Origin: Antedon bifida
Lineage: Eukaryota; Echinodermata; Crinoidea; Comatulida; Antedonidae
Length of the DNA: 64,000 nucleotides
NCBI GenBank assembly: GCA_963402885.1
Contig: OY727093.1
Coordinates: forward strand, 26,101,409-26,165,408
Reading direction: 5' to 3'
Made by a program: the position numbers and the translations under genes. Shown here in pieces: positions 38,801-53,800 of the stretch (position 1 is the first letter of the stretch; every line of letters starts with the position of its first letter). The notes under the pieces were generated by a model that was not told the DNA's origin, made no database searches, and worked only from the letters and a program-made list of their open reading frames with translations.

Positions 38801-41800
38801 AAAAAGGTTGTCTTATACCAATACGCTTCAATTGAAGTATTTATCTAAATTACCTTCTTTTAAAATTTTCTTAGATTGTGAAGCAACTGTGGCCATTTAT
38901 CGAAGGTTATGTAACAGATTTGTTGAAAGAGACTGTGGAACCCTCCGTACAAGAGGCCCTCCCATCTTATCTCAAATCTTTTAGGTTTGAGAAGATCAAG
39001 CTAGGGCGATATGTAAGTTTTTTCTTGCAAGGTTTTATACTTTAATGGATCTTGGTATAGCAGGTTGTCTATTATCTAGACTTGAATTTACCTTTTTTAA
39101 TTGGCCCTTTTTTATTGGATGTACAGTATCATATGTCATAAACAATATATATTTCCACAAAAATGGTGGCATCACCTAGAAAGCAGTATGTACTGTACTA
39201 AAAGAATAAGTATGTTTTGTATGAATTTTCAATTTAAATGTTTCAATTTATTAGTTACTATAAATTACATTTGATATAATGGTTCTATTTTAAATGCAAA
39301 CTCAAATTTTTGTAACATTTTGAGAAATTTCTATACAGTTTAGTTACTTAATGGAATCGTTCTTTTTCTTCTGACATCCGTCAGGCAACTTCCACCAGTG
39401 TCTTCAAATCTCTTCTCAAAACCCACCTTTTGAATTTTGTATTTTCTAAATTTTTCTGTCAATGTAAAGCGCATTGAGGTTTTCAGCATAATGCGCTATA
39501 TCAAGTACCAGTTATTATTATTATTAATATCTCATTAGAATAGGACCATCAGTCTTCAGCTAAAAATAGTATTCCTATTCAACTCATAAACATTTGTATT
39601 TTTATGTCATCATCAAACTAAAATAAATCCTGTTGGAAAATATACATATGCATAATGGGTATAGCAATATTTATGGATTGTGAAAAACCTGTGTTCATAA
39701 TATAATTTGTTATAATATAATTTATTAGTAGGCCTAGTATAAAAAGGAAATATTTGATTTCAAACCTGAGAATTTAGTTGCATTTTATGCACACGTTATT
39801 TTAAAAATAACATTTTTTTGAATAAATTGTAATGTACATCATATTTTGATATCCTGTACTATACTGTTGTTCCTTGTTAAACCTTTGCTAATACCTCTTT
39901 CCCTTTACTCCTAACCATTTTCCCATTCTTCCTCCTTCCCTTTCCTCTTGCTATGTTTTTCCTTATTATTTGTGTTTAATCAATCATACTTTTTGTGCTT
40001 TTGTTAGCCTCCTAGAATTGGTGGAGTAAAAGTGTACACAGACAAAGTTGCCAGAGATGAAATTGTCATGGACTTAGAGTTGTTGTAAGTTTGTTTATTT
40101 GTAGCCACTTATCCCAGTACTATAGTACACCTGACATTATAGTTGTCTAGTTATTTACAATACTTTATACAGTCAAATCTACCAATACCATGACATCCTT
40201 GGGCTGGCATAATATGTCTGGTATTCTGAAAAGTCTGGTAATATTCTGAAAGTGATTTTAATTTTAAATTGTGCCTCCTTCATAATATTGTTTTATTCAT
40301 TTTAAAGATGAGAAAAAAAAATTGTATTGTTTTAAAACTATCTTTCTTCTCGTTATGAATTTTGTATTGTATTATTTATTTTGTATATTATGAAGGAAAT
40401 AAATGTTATTATGAAATGAAATGAAATGGTAAATAATAATGTTGGAAAAAAGACGTCTTGCTTTGGAGAGTTTTCAGAGATTCCAGTATAGGGAGAGTTG
40501 ATTAGCCCTATAGTTATTAATCAAGAAATTAAAATTAGTTTTAATAACAACAACTAAAAATAGCATTGAAGAATATTTATACAATTAGTACGGTAGGCCT
40601 TACCACCCACTGGTGAAAGTAATTTTAATTGAACTTATGTTTTTATCAACACAGTTATGCCGGTGACTGTGACATTGAAATTAGTTTTAAAACTCTCAAA
40701 AGAATTAAAGCTGGAATTCAAGACATCCAAGTAAGTTTAATATTATTCAAATTTGTTAAAACAAAGTTTTTAGTTGTACTGCCATTTTTGTTGTGGCTTA
40801 TACAAAATACATTTTATTTTTCATGCCTGTTTTAAATTTATTTCCATTTTTTTTCTTTTGGAAAATTAATATTATTCTTAGTACAGTAAATAATGTTTAA
40901 TTTTGTTATAATTATTGTGTTTCTATTAAATGTAGTTTTATTGCTTGCTTTAGTTTCTACTTAACAGTAAGGATTACTTTCTTCCACCTATATGTTGTAT
41001 AGTGATCATATAATTAAGATGTACAGAGGCGTAGGCTGGTTGCTGTCTGTCGGCGAAAATTGTATATGCAGGACTAACACCCCTGTACCATCAACCTCCC
41101 ACCCCTCCAGCCTACACCCCTCGCCCCTAATGTACCTCAGTTTCCATATTTGTATTTTTGCTACTTAACTTGAAATCACTGGCAGTATGTTATGAATATT
41201 CTCCAACAAATGTATTTCAGAATTGTACATTGGATCAGGTGAACATTTTCACTCTGATTGGATAGAAATACTGTAAACATTGATTACTGTAGTTTTTTCA
41301 TGCATTGTAGTTGTATTTGATTGCTAATATTTTAAAAATAAAAACAAATTATGTATTTCTGACGGCTGGTAATTTTGAGTACAGATACCATATGGTTAAT
41401 TAGAGTCATATCTAGACCTGTATGATAACTCGCTCTAATTGCCATACTAAATTGCAGTACATTGCACTTTCTAAGCTAACACACTTTAGGATAAATATAG
41501 TAGGGTTTTGCTTGTGAAATTTGGTCCAAAATATCTTGTATGCATGGGTATAAAAAGAAGTTACCTAGCTTAATAACCGATGCTTAATGGAAAACACTGA
41601 CCAATCACACTTAAGTGAGATATTTCCCATAAAAGTTTCACTTAACTAAATATATATGCACTGTAGTATTAGTATTCACTAAAGCTCTGTCTACACTATC
41701 AAACTAGTTTGACAAAAAAGTGTGATGTTCCCAAATATGGTATTGATATGCTTAAATATGATAGTGATATGACATCGGGTTATCACATTTTTTTGTCACA

Positions 41801-44800
41801 TAAAGTTTGATAGTGTAGACAGAGTTTTAGATAAAGAGATTTTTATTTTATTTTAAGGGTAAGTGTTTCCCTTAGCCTAAGTGTGAATACAGTCACTTCT
41901 TTAATTTAATAAACATGAACCACTCAACAATGCAAGTACTGTGCTATATTTACAAATTATCAAAAATAAATATTTGTAAAGTCTAAAGTGGCTAGCAAAC
42001 AACAAGTATTTACTGTATGGTTTAGTATGTTATACTTTATGTGTAGCCAAGTTAGCTATTATTGATTAATAAGGTTGGCTCATGCCGTAAATTATTAACT
42101 ATTTTGTTTATTTAGAAAGTTACATGTGCATGATTCATGAGTATTTGTTTATCAATATTTCAGGCCAGGTGTTTTAAATTTGATAATTACATTTTGTCAA
42201 TATTGAGTGAATTGCAGACTTTCTAATTATGAATTCATAATATATTTGTATATAGGCCTAAATATTCTTTGAAATGGCAGATTGTGTATACATCACAATA
42301 CTGTACCACCAAACAAACACTTCAATTTTTAAGAAATTTTACACAGTAAAGTGAAGAATATATATATTTTTTATTTTAATACTCTGTTAACCAAAATTAT
42401 ATTTAAGTATCTTAACTATCTTTAAGTGCTTACAGTAATTAGGTATAAACTCTTTATTTTATCATTGTTAAAATATATATAAGTAAATAATGTAAGTTTT
42501 TGGTAAATGTTTTTTTTTTAACAATAGCTCCATGGAACTCTTCGTGTAGAGATCAAACCATTGGTGAATATCATGCCTCTGATTGGTGGAATGTCGTTCT
42601 TCTTTCTGAATAAACCTGTAAGTTATAATTACCAACATCTTTTTTACGTTGGACATTATATTTATGTTTACCCATTGTACATTAATTAATGCTCAATTAC
42701 CGGAATCGTGGAGAAGTTAACAAGGGGTAGATTTTACATACAATACAATTTCCTCTTTAAAAAAAGTTTTGACATACAGACTGTTGTTTAACTGTTGATT
42801 CAAAATCATGTGTTTTTACTCAGGGTACCCGAGTCTAGGACTCGCTCATCTTCTCCTCCATCTGGACACTATTGAGTAAAAAGTGCGATTTATAAAGTAC
42901 TACTCCTCCCTTATTCGTTGTAGTATTGAGCTGGGATTGGCATGAATATACTACAGGGACATGTCCTCAAAGCTATAGAGCGGGATTTTTTAATTTCAAA
43001 CCGGATGCGCGCAGCCATATCACGTCTTGAAGATGGTACCGTATAGCCGTATTTGGTAGCGAGGTTATTGATGTGTATGTGACATTTCATCCAGTCTTAC
43101 GACGTCATTACAGCTTCTTTTGCTGTACCCCGAGTATCGCACATTCATGCTTGTTTTTTTTAATTTTAGCTGTTTTCTAATGTTATGCTCTTCATTATAG
43201 TATAATTGTTTAAGGTATTTAATCTACTCTCTTTCAGGCTACAGATTTTAATTTAACCAATTTAGCTGATGTACTTGACATCCCAGGCATAAGGTGAGAT
43301 AAATATATTTATCGATAAATGCAATAAGAGTACTTAAATCATGTTAATGTGTAACTATATTTAGTTCAAAGAATCAATAAAATGGTGAGGCTACAAGCTC
43401 TCTATATATAAAAAAAAAAAAAGAGATGAAAAGAAATGTGTGCTTTTTCAACTGATTTTTCTTACCTGTGAGAGTCTGAGGTTTCTCCACTTATGATTCA
43501 ATCACAATTGATGATTGTGATATCTAAATTTGTAATTATTTAGATTAATACCTGATTACTTTATATATATTTAAATTTGGAATATTTTAAAATGTGGAAT
43601 TTCTTTTATCATTGTGTCACAGTGATGGTTTATTTCCGTTCACCTCTTATGAAAAGCATTGAACCAGTAGCAGATGACAAAAGACCTGTTGTTAATTGGT
43701 ACTGAACAATATCAGACGATATAATCAGATCAGACATATAATTATAAAAATATCTGTCAGATTTATCCCCAAAAAATGAAAATGTGAAACATGCTGAAAT
43801 CTTTGACATATGAACAGGACAAATTAAATTGAGAAAAAAATGTTAATTATGCAACCTTTAATGAATAGAAATGTGTAAATATACATGTTTTACTTTCTTT
43901 CGTTAGTGGAATCCTGCGTAACATAATACAGGATCAAATTGCACATTTCCTTGTGTTGCCAAACCGTATACCCGTCAGTCTTATGGAAGATGTGGATCTG
44001 ACAAGTTTGAAATACCCCATGCCTGAGGTAAGGCAACAAATAATTTAAATTGTATTACCATAATATGTGGTATATACTGTCATGTGGATATCCACACTTA
44101 AACTTCAATGAGCATAGTTCAATCAAGGCAATCTAAGAACAGGATGCTGAGCTCCAGAGATCAAAGGGTTTACCTGTGGCTGCGACACAATATTTTAAAT
44201 TGTATTACCATACTAATGTGGTAATACACTTCTGTCATGTGGATATCCACACACTTCTAAATGTGCAGTGCAGTAAACTTCAATGAGCATAGTTCAATCA
44301 AGGCAATCTAACAACAGGATGCTGAGATCAAGGAAATCAAAGGGGCTGGGACACAATCAGTTCCACGCCCCTCAACAGACACCGCACGCCGCTGAGAATA
44401 TGTACATAGTACAGTACTGTTTGTATTTGTCGCAACCAGACATAAGATCAAAGAATGTTACGGGTGGGTTCCTATCTTGACAAGGCGAGCTCAGTGTCCT
44501 GTTGTTAGATTGCCTTGATTCAATCCAATACATTTCAATTCCCGGTTATAAACCCACCAACGAACTATAATACCATGTTATGCAGTGAAGCAGAATACAC
44601 CTACAAACTCTACATGGTATACAACTATATTGCCTTTCTGTTTTCAAATATCAGCAACTACTAAATTATTAAATTACCTGTTCGTAAATAAATAATTAGT
44701 ATCCATTACTTCTTGCCCAATGCTTTATTGTATTAATAATTCATTCACTAAAAGCCCCTGGTGTCATAATTATAAATTATGTATTATATAATTTTCATAT

Positions 44801-47800
44801 TGACTTCATTGTTTTTCTTTGCTTTCCATGTTATTTACTCTTTAATTTCATCAATAACTGAAACTAGGATTTTGTTTTTTTAGGGTGTATTGAGAATCAA
44901 TATTGTGGAAGCTAGAAATTTGATGAAGATGGATATTGGATTTTTAAAGAAGGGAAAGTCTGACCCCTATGTCGTTGTGGAAGGTACTATTCCCCTATTT
45001 GATTTGAAAAAAGTAGATGTCTTAAATGTGTGTAGTAGAATGCCTACCTCCTTTTCTGACTTGAAAGTAATCCCATTCTGGGGATAAGCCAACCCCTACA
45101 AATTTGAAAAAGAGGTATCATTCTATATTCACTAAACACAAAAAAAAAAGGAAAATGTAAAAAAAATGTTTAACAGTTAAAGTTCTGTTTTGCTCAAGAA
45201 AAATTAACCAATAATTATCTCATTCAAATCAGATAATTATCGGATAAAATGCAATAATGTTTAACCTTTGACCTAAAGGTCAAATTGCGGTAATGTCTGC
45301 ATATTCGCACTATATTGTTTTAATAATTATGTGATTGGTTAAAAAATTAACAGATAATTTTGTTATGGCTGTGGCCTAAACATGGCCTAAGTAGACTATA
45401 TCATACTATTCATTTTTAAATCTTTTAATCTTGAATATTATAGATGTTTTTTTTTCTTGTTTTTGCAGTGGGCGCTCACAAGTTCAAAACAAAGGTGATA
45501 AATAATACCTGTGACCCAAGTTGGAATAAATACTTTGAGGTAACTGCCTACAGATTTTACTTTTTGCATGTACTTTATTTATTTTTAATGTCAAGTCCAT
45601 CATAGTTTTGTTTATAACTTGTGTACATGAGGTTTAAATTGGGTTGTGAGTCAGTCGATAATAAGTTCCGTCTTACTACCCAATTGACTGCTCATGCCCA
45701 ATTAGAACCATAAATGTTATGACACTTATAGGTAGATTTTACTAACCGTTTCATTATATATGATAATCGCATTACAGTACTAGACATTTATATTTATTTT
45801 GACATAACAAACTGTATGCTTTCTCCATTCTCATACTAGATGTTATTATGGCATGTTTAAAAACGAGAGGTAATGTCCATAGAGTTAGGAAATTAGAATA
45901 ACATTGCTAGTTATAGCGCATGATGTCTATAATACTTAGTAAAACTAAATACTCTAAACTTCTATTTCATACGCATCCAACAGCGAGCACAAACTCGCCA
46001 CTTACAGGATGGATAAACTATTTTATAATTTATCGTACTTAAAAACTAAGTCTCATTTGAGAGTTGAAAGAGTTACAACCCTGGCACTACTGTAGGTCAG
46101 GATTGAACCATGGACCTTGGGACTGGAAGGCAAACACGTTTAACCACCAAGCTACAGCTCCACTTCACCATTTATCTTTGATTATTGCATGCTTAGAATG
46201 TGTAGTTTTTTTAGCTTGGAGATTCAAAGAAGATCGTTCCATTTCATACAGCAGTGTTATTTAGAATTAGAGCTATTCAACTTTTTAAGTATCCAGGTAT
46301 CTCACTTCGGTGTTTGCATTGATTAACTTTAGATAGTAGTATTCAGTGTTTAAGTATGGTATTCTTCTAGATAGTTTTGATGGGGTGAAGACTTAAAATC
46401 AGGTCTAATAGATTTGAATTATAATACAGTAAAACCTTTGGGGCATCCCTATTCAGAGGATACACCCATTTAGGGGACACCCCTTTAAAGGGACACTTTT
46501 ACGTAAAACGAAAAAAAGGCTATAAAATATATCTTTTTACCACTATGGCAAACCCATATTAAGCGAGCTCCCATTAAAGGGACAGGTAATAATAATAGTA
46601 CGAATTTGTAACGCGCCAATTCCAGCAGTAAGTGATCAAAGGTATGAGAGAGCTCAATCTGAAAGAAAAATATGAGTTTTCAAGGCAGATTTAAAGGCAA
46701 TAGTTTGTTGGGTCTCAATAATAGGCATAAATAATAATAATAATACACTTTTTTTTTAGTTAATTTAGAACGAATCATATAAGGAAATGCATGATTGGTT
46801 ATGACCAGTTTGCAAGGCTCTTATTTGTCTCTAGGTTGTCGTGTTTGAGAAACTCGGGCAGACAGTGGAAATTGACCTTTTTGATAAAGACGCAGACAAA
46901 GATGACCCTATGGGAAAGTGAGTCTTGCGGCGGATGCCATGTGTATTTCAATCTTGTTTTGTGGTTCCATACTTTAGCGATTGATGATTGAAAAGTTTTT
47001 TCTGAAATGTCGAGAAATCTCACTCTGTGCGATTATTTTCAATTACTTTACTATTGTACAAAAAGTATGGAACTACTTCTCATTGGAATAGATGTGGTCA
47101 TACCCCTTTTCTTTATAAAAAAAAAAGATTGACATTGACATTAAATTTTTAATTTCAGGCAGTAGTTGATGTGATTGATGGGCAGTTTCTAAACCTAGAC
47201 CTCTTTGATTATGATACACACAGTTCAGATGACCCTCTTGGAAAGTGAGTGGGAGTCTGAGGTCAAGTGTTGACCTTTAACCTCCCAATATTGGCAAAAC
47301 ATGCTTTCCATATAACATTTCAAAACTGTCTAACAAAATAGAAAGTTGGGATGATGGTTTAATAATTTTTGACTTCCAGTTTTCCTTTTTGTGTCATTTA
47401 AAGCAGAAAAAATCATTATAGGTAATTGAAGCCTAATGTTGTACTTTGTTGGGGGTGTAATTAATCTGCACAATTAAGGGTGGTTGCCTAGGAGTTGTAG
47501 CAGTAGTGGTGGACGTAATGGTATTTTTGGCAGAAACATAAAATGGTAGTCGAGATTATAAAACTACTCCTGCCTATCTCAAAAGCACGTATATGTGTAT
47601 AGGTCGTCATATTATTAAATTTGACTACCTTTATACTATGTACTATACTATTCCATTCTAACAAGCATTTATTTATATATTATAAGGAATTATATATTTT
47701 ATATATATATATATATTTAAACAATTATTATAATCAATATATTTCATCTATAATAGAAATTATATCTACTGTACTTGCACCACTCTGCACCTACAATACA

Positions 47801-50800
47801 ACTGAGCCTCTAGCCCAACATTATCATGGCAGCACTATCTCTCACCAAATATTTCTATATCATTGGTAACCCATGTGTGTGTAGTTGACATCATAGAGAT
47901 GATGAGGAATCATTTGAACATTCAATTTTTCAATTGTGATCATGTTTGATTTTTTATTATGTTGTTTTATTAATCCATCGACAATCAGTTTATGAGTATT
48001 ACTCCATATGTTTTTGCACAATTATTTATATCTACAAACAATAGGTAAACTAATATTTGATACCACCTTTTTTGTTTGATTCATTTGCACCAGAGTGTAA
48101 GGTGTGTAGGTAGTGGAAGGGAACAGTATAATATGAGTAGGGGAAGCAAGGGGAAAGTGTTATAAGAGGCAAAAAGAGATACAGCTTGGGGGATAAGGGG
48201 AATGCATATGAAACATGCATTTCTATAATTTATTTTTGAGAATTGACTGTACAGTATTACATAACAATTTGTTTGATGCACCAGTCATCTCATATCAAGG
48301 AAAACATCAACTCACTAATTTTTTTGTTAGATGATGTGCCACCAGTTGCCTCATCTCAAAAAAACAATTTTGCACTAGTCATTCATCTCAAGAAAAAACA
48401 TCATCACAATACTAAATTGTTATATTTTCATTGAAATTGGGAATCAAATTCATATGGTAACAATGAACGTAATTGTTTTATTTTATAATTGTTTTGTTTA
48501 CATTTTTAGCCTAAGTCTTGACATTGATCATATTTCACAAGCTGGAAGCCTGGATTCAGTGAGTATGCTATTCACATTATTTGCTGTATTTATTTAGGAA
48601 ATGCTTTTGCAGTTTTTTTAGAATTTATATCAGAATTGTAAATTCAAGTTGACTAAAGCAGCGTTCCGCAAACTTTTTATTTTGCGGCCTAAAATCCTCT
48701 TCCCGGGACTAATTTTAGGAATGTAATGGCGCTCACATCCCTGGAAATTGCATTGTAATTTTGTTTTTGGAAGGTTAAAATTGTGCTGATGATCCGGAAA
48801 AATTCAGCACAACCTCCATTTTGTAACGAACACAAAACTTGACACTTACATTGCGGCGATCAAAACTTTAGCCGCATATTAAAAATCGGACTAAAGAAAT
48901 GCTACATTTGTTTGTATATAAGTTAAACATAATGCTTGATAATAATAATATATGATAATAATTAATATAACATAATAACACTTAACATGACAAGTTTACA
49001 GTATTATAAGATTTGACATATTCATGTTCTTATTGTAGTGGTTACCTTTAGAAGATGCTACAAATGGTGAACTACACATAAACTTAACATGGCTTAGCTT
49101 GAGTCACACAATGAACGACCTAAATGTTGTAAGTACTAAAAGCAAAATTGCACATTTGTTTATCTAACATATTTATTTTTACTCGGGGTACCCGAGTCTG
49201 GGACTCTCTCATCTTCTCCTCTTTCATACGACACTATTGAGTAAAAAGTGCGATTTATAAAGTGCTACTCCTCCCTTAGTCGTTGTAGTATTGAGCTGGG
49301 ACATGCCCTCAAAGCTATAGATTAGCCGGATTTTAAAATTTCAAACCGGATGCAGCCATATGACGTCTCAAAGATGGTACTGTATAGCCGTATAAACTAT
49401 TTGGTAGCAAGGTTATTGATGTGTATGTGACGTCACATCCCGTCTTATGACGTCATTACAGCTTCTTTTGCTGTACCCCGAGTATCACACATTTGTGCTT
49501 TTTTATTTACGGTGTAAAATTGCTATTGTAAATATAGATGTGTATACACTGTTTTCTAAATCTTTATTGTCAAATATTGTTGGTAAAAGTTATAGATAAA
49601 TCGTAATCATATACATGTTGCATATGAATTAAAATTTATAAATTTAAATGTTTATTTCACTCATGTTATATTCATACATATTTTTTTAGCAACTTGCTCA
49701 GTGTCGTCATATTGAGTCCACAATGGGTGAACTTGTGTCATCAGCAATTTTAATTGTTCGCCTTGACTCGGCCAAAGATTTACCTGTAAGTATGATAATT
49801 ATGTACTGTATGATTCATTATTCTGAGAATGGTTGGCGCAACAGTTGATGAGCTAGCATGTACTGTACATTGATAACTCCATTCAAAATAATAGATTATT
49901 TTTACATTGTCATATAGACGTCCAAGAAATCGTCTAGTTTGCCAAGTCCGTACTGTCTGCTGTCCTTAGGTCACGTGGAACACAAAAGTCGTGTAAGTTC
50001 TGAAACTAGTTACTAGTTATTATCAAAAGCCAAATTATTTTCTGCAAACTACTATGCCAGAATCTTGTTGTGATTGTATTAAGCATTAATAGACTCTGAA
50101 AACAATACAGCATAGCAACATTGGCTAATTGTTCACAACCTTTCTCACTCAATTTTCAGCTGCTCCAATTTCCAATCCTGTTGTAGAAACTAACCATACC
50201 AGAGAGTAGTTTTGTTAAGCATGTATATTCTTTATTAACTTGGATAAAATTTAAATTGTATTTTATTTTTCTCATTACATTCTTCTATTTTAGATAATTG
50301 TTGATAACAGCAGTCCCGTTTGGGAACAAGTGTTTCATTTTCTTGTGCAAGATCCAAATGTCCAATCACTTGATGTAACGGTAAGAATCTATAAAATCAA
50401 TGTGTTATTCCCAAAAATTTATAATTTCACTTTTATTTAAAATTGAAAAATTAAACTTTTTTGTTTTCAAGAAAGCTTTTTTCATCATTTATTAATAATT
50501 TTGGGTTTTGTTTACTTATATTTATTTACCAGATAAAAGACAGTAAGAAAGACAAATCTGTTGGTGTGTTGAATATTCCCTTGCGTCGTGTTTTGTCTCA
50601 GCCAGATTTTGTCCTAGAGCAGCCTTTTAATGTGGATCACTCGGGTCCACAAAGCAGGTTGTTTGTACGACTTTGTGTCAGAGTAAGTAATGAACATAAA
50701 CAGATATGTTTAATCTGTATACAATTCTTTACGATAAACAGGTAATTAAATACGTACATGTGCGACTGTTCAACTTGTTGTCAACAAGTCTTCATCTGGC

Positions 50801-53800
50801 AATGACTGGATGTTAGTGGTTGCTGGGAGTAGCTTTGCTGGTTGTAGAGCAGCGCAGCGCCTCTAATGGCAAACTTAGTCTGCACATCACAAATGCGTAT
50901 TAAAATCTTGAGTTATCTTTATCTTAAATTATTTATCTTTAAATTATAAACAGCATGCCCTCTGTTGATCTCTTTATTTTGCGAAGTATTTCACTCAGTT
51001 TTTTAGAGCTTGATTTATTTGTTTGTTCTGGTAATACTGTACTTCTCCCTCATTGAAGAAATTTAAGTTATGTGGTCTTCTGACCCATGGCACAGTTTCA
51101 GCACCTTGTAAACGTTGCTAAAGCTCTGTTTCATTCAAACTAGTTTGACAAAAAAGTGTGATGTGCCCAAACATGGTAGTGATATGATGTCATCATGTCC
51201 ATATATGGACACATCACATTTCTCTGTCTCATTAAGGTTATTGTATACTTTTCATTTTATTTTAAATTTTTCTACTTTTATTTTAATTAGGCGCTAGAAG
51301 CAGCTCCCAAGAAAAGCAAAATGAGTGTTTCAGATCCTAAGGCATTTATGGTAAGAAAATGTAATCAAAATAAGCAAATATAATAATACTAGTGCAGTTA
51401 ATAAATTTATTTGTGCAAAAATTATTAAATTAATACATTTATTTAAACTATTTTCTTTTATTAACTTGACATTTGATAAAGAAATTCTGAATTAGATGTA
51501 AAATATATCAAATACTGTATATATATCCAATTAATTTACATGGGTCTTGTTCCTTTAAATGTTATAAATGTTCACTCATTTGTTTTATCAATGAACCATT
51601 TATTTTAAATACCAGTATTCGCAGTACATTGATTTCCGTCCGATTTCAGCAGACTAAGTTTTTTCCCAATAAAATCGTTGTTTTATTGCATTATGACTGG
51701 CATTTTGGTCGTGTTTCCGAAGCCAAAAATTAACCGATAATTAACCAATAAAAACTAACCGATAATTATCTCATTCAAATCAGATAATTATCAGATAAAT
51801 AATAATATTACATAGCCTATGTAAATACGTGAACGTAATTGGTTGAAACTGCATCACATGACTACTGCTGCAAGGTTTGTAAATCGTATATATCCTCGAG
51901 TATGATGATATTGACTGAGTAATTTTCACGTAATTATCGTGTCCTTGTCATTCAACTAAATAATCCAGCAAATTCTCGAGTACGATGATATTGACTGTGT
52001 AATTTTCGTGTGGCAACACTCGCGTTTGGCGATAAATAAACAAAAGTCATCTACTGGGACTTGAACTTGCGATGAAATTGTCACTCCATCGCAAGACAGC
52101 GCTTCATGCACTGTGCCACGGAACTTGCTAGAAGAAATTAATCAATTAAACTATTTAAACTATGCATACATCGCCCTCATTTGTTATTAGTCCTCTCTAG
52201 ATGTGATGAAAGACCGTTTGTGATTGGTTAATACTCATAGTAGTAACTCGGTACGCGCAACGCGGCGAACATCCGGTGATTCGGCACAAAGATTATTATT
52301 TATTCGGCCTAGGCCTACCTGATAATAATATTATTAATGTAGGCTTATTTGTGGAAATGCTTCTGTTATTATTTAAACAACTTAGGCTAGTGATTATTTT
52401 ATTGCCAAGGAATCATTAATTAGTAATTATCTGTATATTATTCTTCGCAAAGTAAGGCCTAGCCTAGCTACCCGACCCAGCAGATATTCTACTTGTTGTT
52501 GGATATGTAATATAACAGATATCGTCTTTTATATCGGTAAAATATAAGATTTGACATCCATCAGAAATGATATTAATTATGTTCTCTGGGAATGACTGAT
52601 CATGTTCACTTTATTGGTTAGTAATTAACTAAAAATTAAATTGTTTTGGGGCTGCGAAAACTAAGTTAGCAAACCATTTTTGTTTGATATACTGATCTAT
52701 AAATAAAGTTGATTGACTTTCACCAAGGTTGTACGGAGAAGTGGAAGTGTTAGCAGCGTAAATGTGGATGAAGATGACGACGAGGATGACAATGACAATA
52801 CTCTACAAACTGATGCTGATGAGCATGTCTTCAATGGAAATCACAATGGTATTGAAGACCTAATGATGAACGATGATAACGCAAATACTGAGTTAAGAAA
52901 ACGCCATCTTGATTCTACCAAGTAAGTCATGTTCATCACACATATTTAGTCCTCTTATTATGTTTTTCGTACCCTTTTATAGTATCGAAGTTTATATTTT
53001 GATAATTTATCAAGTGTTTTTTTATATTCATATTAGCAGTGAACATATTAGTTGTTTTTATTTAATTTTATGATTCTGTCAAACAAATCTTTATTTTAGT
53101 TTTACTCTATATTATTGTTAAACAGTATTATTGAGATTTCTGTTAACTGAATTTCATTACAGTATATTTTGGTCATGTCATTGATTTCACAAAAACATTA
53201 GACGTTACTGTATTCATTTTATTCATTTCTATGATTGTTAGATCATTGCAAAACTGTTAAATTCATCTAGTTAAATGTTAAATTAACTAGTAATGCCCAT
53301 CTTCCCTGCATTATTTATTGTCTATGTTCTGAGTGCTTTCAATATTTTGTATTTATTTTTATCTTATTTATTTAGCTTTATTAATTATAGGTGTGTACTT
53401 AAATTGGAATCCTGTATCTTTAGTTTGCTTACTTACTAATATGTCTGTATTGTGTCATACATGCCATACCTTAAACAACATACATTTTAGTTACTATTTC
53501 CTTTTGTTTTCTGTAAACTTACTTTTGGTTTGAGAACCGAAGTGTTTGGTGTCATTTAGTAAACATTTTGTGTTAGGTGTGTTATAGTTTTGCTATGAGT
53601 ATTAGTAGGATACTAGTAATATGTGTTTTGTCTGTAAGTTCACTACATGTAGTTGAGACCATCTAGTGCATGTTAAGTTATACAATTTTCTAAAGATATC
53701 GCTTAGTATAACCATTTCTTCACAAGCTGCATTTCTGATGATGTCCATTCGGAACACGGAGAAGGAGAAACAGAGATAAGTCTTGATATAGATGATGATG

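Noticed and set aside
38267-38848. 193-residue plus-strand ORF and two minus-strand ORFs
   Set aside because: Products of the C/T minisatellite; low-complexity Leu/Pro/Ser translation in every frame, inside an ESYT intron.
46064-46264. 66-residue plus-strand ORF
   Set aside because: Antisense translation of the tRNA-derived SINE; the same frame recurs in other copies of the repeat.
53333-53533. Hydrophobic ORF in the ESYT intron
   Set aside because: AT-rich intron sequence; no splice sites in phase and no homology.
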